From Oscillospiraceae bacterium (GTDB taxonomy: Bacteria > Bacillota > Clostridia > UBA1381): 9,648 bases of DNA. Position numbers and translations under genes: made by a program. The stretch spans positions 1 through 9,648 of the forward strand of contig SVKH01000057.1 of NCBI GenBank assembly GCA_015068545.1, written 5' to 3'. The notes under the pieces are model-generated. The model worked only from the letters and a program-made list of their open reading frames with translations. It did not search any database and was not told where the DNA came from. Shown in pieces: positions 1 to 6,641 of this stretch (the stretch's first letter is position 1; every line of letters starts with the position of its first letter).

Positions 1-1
1 G

Positions 2-1381
2 GGAAAAGCAGGAATTATCCCGATTACCCCGGGTGAGGTTAAGATGTATTCCTGCGGACCAACAGTTTACGATTATTTCCACATAGGAAATGCCAGACCT
101 TTCATAGTTTTTGACACTATGAGAAGATATCTGGAGTACAAGGAATATAAGGTAACCTTTGTGCAAAACTTTACAGATATAGACGATAAAATGATTAACC
201 GTGCTAATAAGGAAGGCATTACGGTAAAAGAGCTTGGTGAAAGATTTATAGCAGAGTATTTTAAGGATGCAGACAGCCTTGGAATAAAAAGAGCTGATAT
301 CCATCCAAAAGCTACCGAGAATATAGATGCCATCATAGATGTGGTAAAGTCCTTAGAGGAAAAGGGCTATGCCTACAACGTAAACGGAAACGTATATTTC
401 AGAACCAAGAAATTTGAAGGATACGGAAAGCTTTCACACCAACCTCTAGAAGAACTTGAGGCAGGAGCAAGAATAGACATCTCCGATGAAAAGGAAGATC
501 CTATGGATTTTGCGCTATGGAAAGCGGAAAAGCCGGACGAGCCTTCATGGGACAGCCCATGGGGTAAGGGTAGACCGGGTTGGCACATAGAATGCTCGGC
601 GATGGTTAATAAATACCTTGGCAATACAATAGACATCCACTCAGGCGGCAAGGACTTAATATTCCCTCATCATGAAAACGAAATAGCTCAGTCCGAGTGT
701 GCTAACGGTTGCGATTTCGCAAGATACTGGATGCACAACGGTTACATTAACATTGATAATAAAAAAATGAGTAAGTCTTTGGGTAATTTCTTTACCATCA
801 GAGATATTTTGGAAAAGTACAAGCCGGAGGTTGTAAGATTCTTTATGCTTTCAGCCCATTACAGAAGTCCGGTAAACTTTAGTGATACCTTGATGCAGCA
901 GGCAAAGTCTGCGTTAGAGAGAGTTTACACCTGTATAGACACTGTAAAGTTCAGTCTGGAAAGTAGTGTGGAAAGAGATTTATCCGACAGCGAAGTAGAG
1001 CTTCAAAAAGCACTTGCTGCTGCAAAAACACGCTTTACCGATGCAATGGATGATGACCTGAACACAGCCGATGCAGTTTCCGCTATTTTTGATATAGTAG
1101 CGGCAACAAACAAAGCGCTTTTAAAGGAAGGCGGCAACGCAAAGAGCATCCTTACCGAAACATTGGATACAATATCCGAGCTTGGCGGAGTTTTGGGACT
1201 TTTTGAAAAAAAGGAAGAAGCGTCCTTGGATGCGGAAATAGAAGCGCTTATAGAACAGCGTAATCAAGCCAGAAAGAACAAAGACTTTGCCGAAGCGGAC
1301 AGAATCCGTGACGAGCTAAAGGCACGCAATATTATATTAAAGGACACACCTATGGGTGTAACATGGTCATACGCAGAATGA
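2..1381 (+). CDS. cysS: Cysteinyl-tRNA synthetase, 5' end cut by window
   Basis: Class I aminoacyl-tRNA synthetase that activates cysteine with ATP and loads it on tRNA-Cys in the cytoplasm. The frame is open from position 2, and codons before the first in-window ATG (44) already read as CysRS sequence ending GEVKM, so the true start is upstream; about ten residues are probably missing. Visible: 459 codons, near the usual 460-475. Motifs: SCGPTVYD with the first zinc-ligand Cys, the HIGH-type signature HIGN (80-91), GWHIECS and FPHHENE with the remaining zinc ligands, and KMSKS (764-778) for ATP binding. The end, DTPMGVTW, is the normal CysRS C-terminus. Its stop overlaps the mrnC start (ATGA, 1378-1381), indicating translational coupling. 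The cysS-mrnC pair is a known Firmicutes arrangement. The gene looks intact apart from the window edge. Confidence 0.98.
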   Translation, partial: GKAGIIPITPGEVKMYSCGPTVYDYFHIGNARPFIVFDTMRRYLEYKEYKVTFVQNFTDIDDKMINRANKEGITVKELGERFIAEYFKDADSLGIKRADIHPKATENIDAIIDVVKSLEEKGYAYNVNGNVYFRTKKFEGYGKLSHQPLEELEAGARIDISDEKEDPMDFALWKAEKPDEPSWDSPWGKGRPGWHIECSAMVNKYLGNTIDIHSGGKDLIFPHHENEIAQSECANGCDFARYWMHNGYINIDNKKMSKSLGNFFTIRDILEKYKPEVVRFFMLSAHYRSPVNFSDTLMQQAKSALERVYTCIDTVKFSLESSVERDLSDSEVELQKALAAAKTRFTDAMDDDLNTADAVSAIFDIVAATNKALLKEGGNAKSILTETLDTISELGGVLGLFEKKEEASLDAEIEALIEQRNQARKNKDFAEADRIRDELKARNIILKDTPMGVTWSYAE

Positions 1382-1782
1382 GTAATAATAATCCATCACT
1401 TTACCCTGCATTGGTGCTTGCATATATGGGCGATGCAGTTTATGAAGTGTTTACAAGAGAAAAACTACTTGGTGAGCACCCGGATATGCCTGCGTATAAA
1501 TTGCACAAGCTAAATGTGCATTACGTCAGGGCAAAGGCACAAAGTAGCGCAATGGCGGCGATTGAACCTATTTTAACCGAGGAAGAGCTTGCCATATACA
1601 AACGTGGCAGAAATGCCAAGGCAGGAACTGTGCCTAAAAATGCCGACCTTGTGGATTACCGCAGGGCAACAGGCTTTGAGACACTTGTAGGATACCTGCA
1701 TTTGAAAAAGGAATTTGACCGTCTTGGCGAGATAATGGAAATAGCTTTTCAAAATGCAGAAGATAAAAATCAGGAGGAATAG
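1378..1782 (+). CDS. mrnC: Mini-ribonuclease III
   Basis: Small RNase III-like endoribonuclease that lacks the double-stranded RNA binding domain; in Bacillus the family trims 23S rRNA precursor ends. The 134-aa product matches the family's length. Family signatures visible: AYMGDAVYE near the N-terminus with the catalytic-type acidic residues, LHKLNVHYVRAKAQ in the middle, and the C-terminal block RGRNAKAGTVPKNAD followed by YRRATGFE and the LVGYLHL end. I choose ATG 1378 because it forms an ATGA overlap with the cysS stop, typical of coupling. An in-frame ATG at 1363 would add only five residues (MVIRR) and would lie deeper in cysS. Neither has a strong Shine-Dalgarno. The last codons contain the AGGAGG used by the next gene. 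Function is assigned from family, with high confidence. Confidence 0.94.
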   Translation: MSNNNPSLYPALVLAYMGDAVYEVFTREKLLGEHPDMPAYKLHKLNVHYVRAKAQSSAMAAIEPILTEEELAIYKRGRNAKAGTVPKNADLVDYRRATGFETLVGYLHLKKEFDRLGEIMEIAFQNAEDKNQEE

Positions 1783-1785
1783 AAA

Positions 1786-2634
1786 ATGGAGCAAAAGAGA
1801 GCCACAGAGCTTGCGATTATTGCAAACAAAGTTAGAAAAAATGCACTGACAGCAGTGTACAGTGCAGCATCAGGACATCCGGGAGGATCACTTTCCATCG
1901 CAGATTTGGTTACATACCTATACTGCGAGGTGATGAATGTTGATGCAAAAAATCCGAAAATGGCAGACCGTGACCGCTTGGTACTATCCAAAGGACACAC
2001 CTGTCCTGCACTATACTCAATCCTTGCGTATAAGGGATTTATTCCGGAAGAAGACATCAAAACTTTCAGAAAATCAGATAGCTACCTGCAAGGTCATCCG
2101 GATATGAACAAGGTAGCCGGAATTGATATGTCCACAGGTTCACTTGGACAGGGAATTTCGGCAGCAGGAGGTATGGCTCTTGCCGGTAAGATAGATAAAA
2201 AGGATTACAGAGTTTTTGCCATTCTTGGTGATGGTGAGCTAGAGGAAGGTCAGGTTTGGGAGCAGGCTATGTTTGCCGCACATTACGGACTTGATAATCT
2301 TACAATCTTTGTGGACTTTAACGGACTTCAGATAGACGGTGACGTAACTAAGGTTATGAACCCTACTCCTATTGACAAAAAGTTTGAAAGCTTTGGATGG
2401 AACGTGGTTCTTGCCGATGCTCACGACTTCAATTCTTTGGAAAATGCAGTAAATGAGGCAAAGGCTACAAAGGGTAAGCCAACTGCCGTTATTATGAAAT
2501 CGGTAAAGGGTAAGAATGTTTCCTTTATGGAAAATAACGCAGGCTGGCATGGTTCAGCCCCTAATCAGGAGCAATATGATACTGCTATGGCAGAGTTGGA
2601 TGAGATTATTAAGAATTTGGAGGCGAGTTTATAA
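1786..2634 (+). CDS. Transketolase, N-terminal (TPP-binding) subunit
   Basis: Transketolase moves two-carbon ketol units between sugar phosphates in the non-oxidative pentose phosphate pathway, using thiamine pyrophosphate and Mg2+. Here the enzyme is split: this 282-aa protein is the pyrophosphate-binding half. Visible: SGHPGGS with a conserved active-site-type His (about residue 31), LSKGHTCPALY, and the TPP/Mg motif starting GDGELEEGQ at about residue 148 and continuing to the conserved Asn in DFNGLQIDG. Near the C-terminus is AGWHGSAPN. Length fits the N-terminal subunits of split transketolases (about 270-285 aa). The start is well set: AGGAGG at 1772-1777, 8 nt before ATG 1786, only 3 nt after the mrnC stop. 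Its stop overlaps the next ATG by one base (TAATG), so both halves should be made in equal amounts and assemble together. Confidence 0.95.
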   Translation: MEQKRATELAIIANKVRKNALTAVYSAASGHPGGSLSIADLVTYLYCEVMNVDAKNPKMADRDRLVLSKGHTCPALYSILAYKGFIPEEDIKTFRKSDSYLQGHPDMNKVAGIDMSTGSLGQGISAAGGMALAGKIDKKDYRVFAILGDGELEEGQVWEQAMFAAHYGLDNLTIFVDFNGLQIDGDVTKVMNPTPIDKKFESFGWNVVLADAHDFNSLENAVNEAKATKGKPTAVIMKSVKGKNVSFMENNAGWHGSAPNQEQYDTAMAELDEIIKNLEASL

Positions 2635-3587
2635 TGGCAAAGACAGCAACAAGAGAATCCTACGGAAAAGCATTGGTAGAATACGGTAAGGACGAGAGAA
2701 TTGTTGTCCTTGATGCGGACCTTTCAAAATCAACTAAAACAGACAATTTCAAGCAAGTATATCCGGAAAGATTTTTCAATGCGGGTATTGCAGAAGGTAA
2801 TATGATGTGTGTAGCGGCAGGACTTGCATCTACTGGTAAGATTGCGTTTGCGTCTACTTTTGCCATGTTCGCTGCAGGCAGAGCATTTGAGCAAGTGAGA
2901 AACTCCATAGGCTACACAAATTTAAATGTAAAAATCGGTGCAACTCATGCCGGCATTTCGGTAGGTGAAGATGGTGCTTCTCACCAATGTCTTGAGGATA
3001 TTGCGCTTATGAGAACTATTCCAAACATGGTAGTAATAAATCCTGCTGACGATATCGAAGCAAGACTTGCGGTTAAGGCAGCAATCGACCACGAAGGCCC
3101 TGTATATATGAGATTCGGAAGACTTGCTGTTGAGGACGTTAATCCTGCAGACTACAAGTTCGAGATTGGCAAAGGCGTTCAGCTAAAGGACGGCACAGAC
3201 GTTACTATAATTGCAACAGGACTTATGGTGCAGATGGCACTTACTGCAAGTGAGGAACTTGCCAAGGAAGGCATTTCCGCAAGAGTGGTTAATATCCACA
3301 CAATCAAGCCAATCGATAGCGACATTATCGCAAAGGCAGCAAAGGAAACAGGTGCAATAGTAACAGCAGAGGAACACTCCATCTATGGTGGTTTGGGTAG
3401 TGCTGTTGCGGAAGTTGTAACAGACAAAGCTCCTTGCGTAGTAAAGATGATTGGTACCGATAAGTTCGGCAGATCCGGAAAGCCTGCGGAACTGTTTGAA
3501 ATTTATGGTCTTACAGTAGAGAATATTGTGAAAAAGGCAAAGGAAGCAGTAGAAGCAAAGAAGTGCTGCTGTGCAGAAATGCGCTAA
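2634..3587 (+). CDS. Transketolase, C-terminal (pyrimidine-binding) subunit
   Basis: Second half of the split transketolase (317 aa), carrying the pyrimidine-binding and C-terminal domains. Visible: FNAGIAEGNM with the catalytic Glu (about residue 54) that activates the cofactor; the block FASTFAMFAAGRAFEQVR; ATHAGISVGEDGASHQ; MRTIPNMVV followed by NPADD, as in the family. The C-terminal domain has EEHSIYGGLGSAVAEV and the usual ending GLTVENIVKKAKE. GGAGG (2619-2623) lies 10 nt before ATG 2634 inside the upstream subunit gene, and the one-base overlap implies coupling. Odd: after the expected end the protein continues with a tail containing CCCAEMR. The last codons and the TAA lie in the left arm of a palindromic element, so the tail may be altered by that element (inference). 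Otherwise intact. Confidence 0.95.
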   Translation: MAKTATRESYGKALVEYGKDERIVVLDADLSKSTKTDNFKQVYPERFFNAGIAEGNMMCVAAGLASTGKIAFASTFAMFAAGRAFEQVRNSIGYTNLNVKIGATHAGISVGEDGASHQCLEDIALMRTIPNMVVINPADDIEARLAVKAAIDHEGPVYMRFGRLAVEDVNPADYKFEIGKGVQLKDGTDVTIIATGLMVQMALTASEELAKEGISARVVNIHTIKPIDSDIIAKAAKETGAIVTAEEHSIYGGLGSAVAEVVTDKAPCVVKMIGTDKFGRSGKPAELFEIYGLTVENIVKKAKEAVEAKKCCCAEMR

Positions 3588-3692
3588 AATGCACATATCA
3601 AACGAAAGTCACCCTCGGCGTACCAACGTACGCCGTCGGGTAACCCTTGCGGTGACTTTCGTCCGATCTGCACTATTTTATCGCATTTTCAC
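3574..3692. repeat. Palindromic (MITE/REP-like) element at the end of the transketolase gene
   Basis: Two arms of about 40 nt (about 3574-3613 and 3651-3692) are imperfect inverted copies. The inner 11 nt, CGAAAGTCACC (3603-3613) against GGTGACTTTCG (3651-3661), match perfectly. Outside them lie GAAATGCGCTAAAAT on the left and the inverse of GAAAATGCGATAAAAT on the right, with small gaps. Between the arms sits a second perfect 8-bp hairpin, CGGCGTAC (3616-3623) and GTACGCCG (3628-3635), with loop CAAC. The GC-rich core contrasts with the AT-rich flanks. There is no coding capacity. The left arm contains the transketolase stop codon (3585-3587). Structure is seen directly; that it is a mobile or multi-copy element is inference. 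Confidence 0.75.
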
Positions 3693-3715
3693 ATAAAATT
3701 TTGAATATATTTAAG

Positions 3716-3754
3716 AGCATTTATCGTTAATTATTATCGGTAAATGCTTTTTTT
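3716..3754 (+). terminator. Intrinsic terminator of the cysS-mrnC-transketolase operon
   Basis: An 11-bp stem, AGCATTTATCG (3716-3726) paired with CGGTAAATGCT (3738-3748, one G-U), has an AT-rich 11-nt loop and runs straight into seven T residues (3748-3754). It is the first good terminator after the four-gene + strand run, so it probably ends that transcript. Confidence 0.85.
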
Positions 3755-3765
3755 ATGAAATTATA

Positions 3766-3793
3766 TTGATAAATTTAAAAAATGTGATATAAT
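3766..3793 (+). promoter_or_regulatory. Promoter of the leader RNA and cell-wall hydrolase
   Basis: TTGATA (3766-3771), a 16-nt spacer, then a perfect TATAAT (3788-3793) preceded by TGA, giving a TGn extended -10. Transcription should begin near 3800, where the first base-paired arm of the leader RNA starts. It lies just after the upstream operon's terminator. Confidence 0.82.
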
Positions 3794-3799
3794 AATTGT

Positions 3800-4009
3800 G
3801 CCAAACTATAAATTCAACAAAACAAGGGTGAACTCTATATTTTTATAATATAGGGATTTTTTCCTGTATGCTCATAAACAAAGATTGAATTTGATAAAAA
3901 CGCAAATCCTTCTCTTTGTTTATGGGAGTTTATCCTATTTTGTTGAGAATAGTTTGGCGACTATCGGAGTTTGCGTTTTTATGCGTCTGCTTCGGTGGGC
4001 GCATTTTTT
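3800..4009 (+). ncRNA. Structured leader RNA of unknown class, ending in a terminator
   Basis: This 210-nt stretch has no credible open frame but strong base pairing. P1: GCCAAACTAT (3800-3809) with ATAGTTTGGC (3949-3958), 10 bp. P2: CAACAAAA (3815-3822) with TTTTGTTG (3938-3945), extendable with AGG/CCT and AACTC (3831-3835)/GAGTT (3926-3930). A side hairpin CTATATT/AATATAG lies near 3834-3852. The apical stem is CATAAACAAAG with CTTTGTTTATG (about 3863-3924). In addition AAAAACGCAAATCC (3896-3909), in the apical loop, pairs over 14 bp with 3966-3980, outside the rod. A terminator follows at 3981-4009. I see no hallmark of the riboswitch classes I know. It could be a free small RNA (the long rod is loosely 6S-like) or a cis-acting attenuator for the hydrolase gene. 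Structure is seen; class and ligand are unknown. Confidence 0.65.
3981..4009 (+). terminator. UUCG-capped terminator/attenuator just before the hydrolase ribosome binding site
   Basis: ATGCGTCTGC (3981-3990), loop TTCG, and GTGGGCGCAT (3995-4004) form a 10-bp stem with three G-U pairs and a C(UUCG)G cap, followed by six T residues (4004-4009). The hydrolase AGGAGG begins only 7 nt later. Full termination here would prevent expression of the gene unless there is read-through, so it can act as an attenuator or as the 3' end of a separate small RNA. Confidence 0.82.
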
Positions 4010-4015
4010 AATTTT

Positions 4016-4021
4016 AGGAGG
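4016..4021 (+). promoter_or_regulatory. Ribosome binding site fixing the hydrolase start
   Basis: Perfect AGGAGG, 9 nt before ATG 4031. It favours this ATG over the upstream in-frame TTG at 3971, which would be translated through the terminator hairpin. Confidence 0.9.
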
Positions 4022-4030
4022 ACTTTTGAA

Positions 4031-6586
4031 ATGAAGAGAATAGTAAGTCTGGTGTTGAGCTTATGTATAATGCTTAGCTGTGTACATATTACACCTGTTT
4101 CTGCTGTTGCACCGGTATACACATGTTCAACAGCGTATAAGAATAGCACCTATTATCAAAGACTAACGAACGTAAATCTATCGGGGAACCAAAGAACAGA
4201 TATAATCAATGTGGCAAAAAGCCAAGTTGGTTATCGTGAGGGAAACTGTGACGCTGACTTATCAGGGTGGAATGATGGCTCTCATTCATATAACAATTAC
4301 TGTGAATACAATTATTGGTATTATGGCGGAACACACAATGGCGGAAGTGATTATCCATGGTGCGCAACTTTTGTGTCATGGTGTGCAAGACAAGCCAATA
4401 TACCAACGACAATACTAAAGAATTCATCAAGAGCCGGATGCAGCTCTTCTAATTTTAATATTTCCTATTATTCAGGAAGCTCATATACTCCTCAGCCTGG
4501 AGATTTGTTTTTTACCAGTTCGTGGAGTCATGTTGGTATTGTAGAAAGCGTAAGCGGAAATTCATTTACAACCATTGAAGGAAATACAAATAATAATGGC
4601 AGCAGCAACGGTGACGGTGTGTATAATCGAACTAGATACGGTCTATCTAACTACTATTTTGGGGTTCCTAACTATTCCACAGGTGCAGTTACTCCACCTG
4701 ATACCGAAGCACCTGTCATCAATAATCTAAGTGTTTCTAATGTTAGTGAAAATTCATTTACTATAAATTGTGAGGTTTATGACAATATTGGAGTTACAAG
4801 TGCTTATATTATTCCTTATGGACCTGGCGGTAATAGTGGTAACGGTTTTACTATCCCCGTGTCTAATAGTTTTACCCACACAATAAACACGGCAGACTAC
4901 GGTGGTGAAGGACTTTACAGCGTCCACGTTTATGTTTATGATATGGCAGGAAATAAAACAAGTTCAGCTTTATCAGATATTCATGCGATAAGCGACTCAG
5001 AATCGCCCGTGATGTGTAAAATGTATGCTTCTAATATAAGCAGTAATTCATTTACTATAAATTGTGAGGTTTATGACAACATTGCTGTTACAAGCGCGTA
5101 TATCATAGTGTATGGTCCAGGCGGTAATAGCGGTAATGGTTTTTCCATACCAGTATTTAACAATTTCAGTTACACAGTAAATACTGCTGACTATGGTGGA
5201 AGAGGTAATTACTCTGTTCATGTCTACATTTATGATAAAAAAGGGAATTTCACTTGCGCTGCTCTAAATGATATTAATGCAGTTACAGATTCTGAAAATC
5301 CTGTTATATGTGCAGTGAGACCGTCAGGGATAAGCAGTAAATCATTTACTATAAATTGTGATGTCTATGATAATATTGCAGTAACTAGAGCATATATCAT
5401 CGTATACGGTCCAGGCGGTAATAGTGGTAATGGTTTTTCTATACCTGTATTTAACAATTTCAGTTACACAATAAATACTTCCGACTATGGCGGTGAAGGA
5501 TGGTATTCTGTACATATTTATATTTTTGATGACGATGGGAATCAGACTGGTGGAGGCATAGAAAATTTACATATTGCCGACGATTTAACAAAGCCACAAA
5601 TAAACAACTTAACTGTAAGTAATATTAGCGACACTTCATTTACAATAAATTGTTCTGCAAGCGAAAAGATAGTCCGTGCATGGCTCAACGTATATGGCCC
5701 GAACTACAGCGATGGTTACCCAATAACAATGTATGGCGCAGATTTCATGCACACAATAGACACAAGTAAATATGGTGGAGCCGGTGCGTATGAGGTGCAC
5801 GTTTATGTATGGGATACCGCAGGTAATGAAAGCAGTGGTCGCTCTACTGGAACATTCGTTGCTAATAAGCGATATACTGTTAATTTCAACGCAAACCAAG
5901 GAACAACACCTATTTCCTCTATGATTGTAACTAACAGTACAACTTACGGCTCACTTCCCACTCCAAGTAGAACAGGTTATACTTTTGCAGGGTGGTATAC
6001 ATCAGCTTCCAGTGGCACGCAAATTACTAATAGCAGCGTAGTTTGGTTATCATCAGCTCAAACTCTATACGCTCATTGGAATCCTAATAGTTATACTGCT
6101 TATCTCGATGCTACTGGCGGAAACATAGATAAACACAGCATAAGTATAACATATGATTCCACATACTACGCACTCCCAACTCCAACAAGAAAAGGATATA
6201 TTTTTATTGGGTGGTATACAGCTCAAGATGGTGGCTCATTAGTGACTAATGATTCTAAAGTTACAACAACATCCAATCAAACATTATATGCGCGTTGGGA
6301 AAAACTGATTCCATATATAACAGCATCTGTTTCAAAAAAAGGTTCTGATTGTTTTGTAAATGTCATTCCAGTAAATATTGAAGATCCTTGCGAAATTATC
6401 ATAGCAGGCTATAATGCAGGAAAGCTTGTCACTCTTACATCTACTCCGTACACTGGTGAGGAAATAAACACAACTCTTACTGGTGACATTGATGAAATCA
6501 AAGTCATGGTATGGGACAGCCTTGCAGGTATGAAACCGCTGTGCGAAGCGGAAGTTATACCGGAAAGTGAGTTCATAGTAGAATAG
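4031..6586 (+). CDS. Secreted CHAP-domain cell-wall hydrolase with Ig-like and InlB-type repeats
   Basis: Exported 851-aa protein, probably a peptidoglycan amidase/endopeptidase. Residues 1-25 are a signal peptide (KR, hydrophobic core, VSA cleavage site). Residues about 45-216 form a CHAP/NlpC-P60-type cysteine peptidase fold: Cys111 in YPWCATFVSWC, His167 in SHVGIVES, and a third polar site at EGN (183-185). Residues 224 to about 614 are four Ig-like repeats of exactly 98 aa, resembling the GBS Bsp-like family (GNGF, YGGxGxYSVHVY and DxxGN patterns). Residues about 615-684 and 688-756 are two InlB/Flg_new-type repeats (GYTFAGWY, LYAHW). Residues about 757-851 form a further beta domain with VMVWDSLAGMKPLCEAE. 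There is no LPXTG motif, transmembrane tail or SLH domain, so it is released or held non-covalently. It is a single-gene unit with its own promoter, structured leader and terminator. The exact bond cleaved is not visible. Confidence 0.9.
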   Translation: MKRIVSLVLSLCIMLSCVHITPVSAVAPVYTCSTAYKNSTYYQRLTNVNLSGNQRTDIINVAKSQVGYREGNCDADLSGWNDGSHSYNNYCEYNYWYYGGTHNGGSDYPWCATFVSWCARQANIPTTILKNSSRAGCSSSNFNISYYSGSSYTPQPGDLFFTSSWSHVGIVESVSGNSFTTIEGNTNNNGSSNGDGVYNRTRYGLSNYYFGVPNYSTGAVTPPDTEAPVINNLSVSNVSENSFTINCEVYDNIGVTSAYIIPYGPGGNSGNGFTIPVSNSFTHTINTADYGGEGLYSVHVYVYDMAGNKTSSALSDIHAISDSESPVMCKMYASNISSNSFTINCEVYDNIAVTSAYIIVYGPGGNSGNGFSIPVFNNFSYTVNTADYGGRGNYSVHVYIYDKKGNFTCAALNDINAVTDSENPVICAVRPSGISSKSFTINCDVYDNIAVTRAYIIVYGPGGNSGNGFSIPVFNNFSYTINTSDYGGEGWYSVHIYIFDDDGNQTGGGIENLHIADDLTKPQINNLTVSNISDTSFTINCSASEKIVRAWLNVYGPNYSDGYPITMYGADFMHTIDTSKYGGAGAYEVHVYVWDTAGNESSGRSTGTFVANKRYTVNFNANQGTTPISSMIVTNSTTYGSLPTPSRTGYTFAGWYTSASSGTQITNSSVVWLSSAQTLYAHWNPNSYTAYLDATGGNIDKHSISITYDSTYYALPTPTRKGYIFIGWYTAQDGGSLVTNDSKVTTTSNQTLYARWEKLIPYITASVSKKGSDCFVNVIPVNIEDPCEIIIAGYNAGKLVTLTSTPYTGEEINTTLTGDIDEIKVMVWDSLAGMKPLCEAEVIPESEFIVE
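4700..5872 (+). repeat. Four in-frame 294-bp (98-aa) tandem repeats
   Basis: Units begin at 4700, 4994, 5288 and 5582 (protein signature D-x-E-x-P-V in the first three). The conserved TCATTTAC core starts at 4754, 5048, 5342 and 5636, exactly 294 bp apart each time. Units 2 and 3 are most alike, sharing a 24-nt identical run at 5153-5176 and 5447-5470. Unit 4 is the most diverged. Each unit encodes one Ig-like domain of the hydrolase. Confidence 0.93.
5873..6298 (+). repeat. Two InlB/Listeria-Bacteroides-type protein repeats
   Basis: Two units of about 70 aa (5873-6079 and 6092-6298) share the pattern N-A-x-x-G, LPTPxRxGYxFxGWYT, a G-T/S-x-V/I-T-N segment, and QTLYAxW. Such beta-grasp-like repeats are frequent as spacers or adhesive stalks in secreted Firmicutes proteins. 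They diverge at the nucleotide level, so this is an old duplication. Confidence 0.88.
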
Positions 6587-6596
6587 TCACAAAAAA

Positions 6597-6627
6597 CAAA
6601 CCCTTGTTCGTTTTGAACAAGGGTTTG
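6597..6627. terminator. Bidirectional terminator between the hydrolase and the zinc-ribbon gene
   Basis: A perfect 13-bp stem, CAAACCCTTGTTC (6597-6609) with GAACAAGGGTTTG (6615-6627), has a 5-nt loop. On the - strand it is followed by a run of six T residues (A-run at 6591-6596), which is strong for the zinc-ribbon gene. On the + strand the downstream T-tract (CTATTTTAT) is weaker. It serves two convergent genes. Confidence 0.85.
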
Positions 6628-6641
6628 CTATTTTATCTCCT

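Noticed and set aside
73..651. Antisense open frames within cysS, and similar ones within the transketolase genes
   Set aside because: They lie opposite clear conserved genes, have no ribosome binding site and show no family-like sequence.
3855..3880. Leader peptide starting at ATG 3858
   Set aside because: It has only six codons before TGA and no ribosome binding site.
3800..3958. Firm assignment of the leader as 6S RNA
   Set aside because: A long rod with internal bubbles is suggestive, but I cannot match conserved 6S positions by eye, and the linkage to a downstream gene with an attenuator is not typical.
3971..4030. Upstream TTG start for the hydrolase
   Set aside because: It would translate the terminator hairpin and add residues ahead of an obvious signal peptide; AGGAGG is correctly spaced to ATG 4031.
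4700..5872. CRISPR-like array because of regular spacing
   Set aside because: The repeats are coding, 294 bp long and in frame, with no short repeat/spacer pattern.
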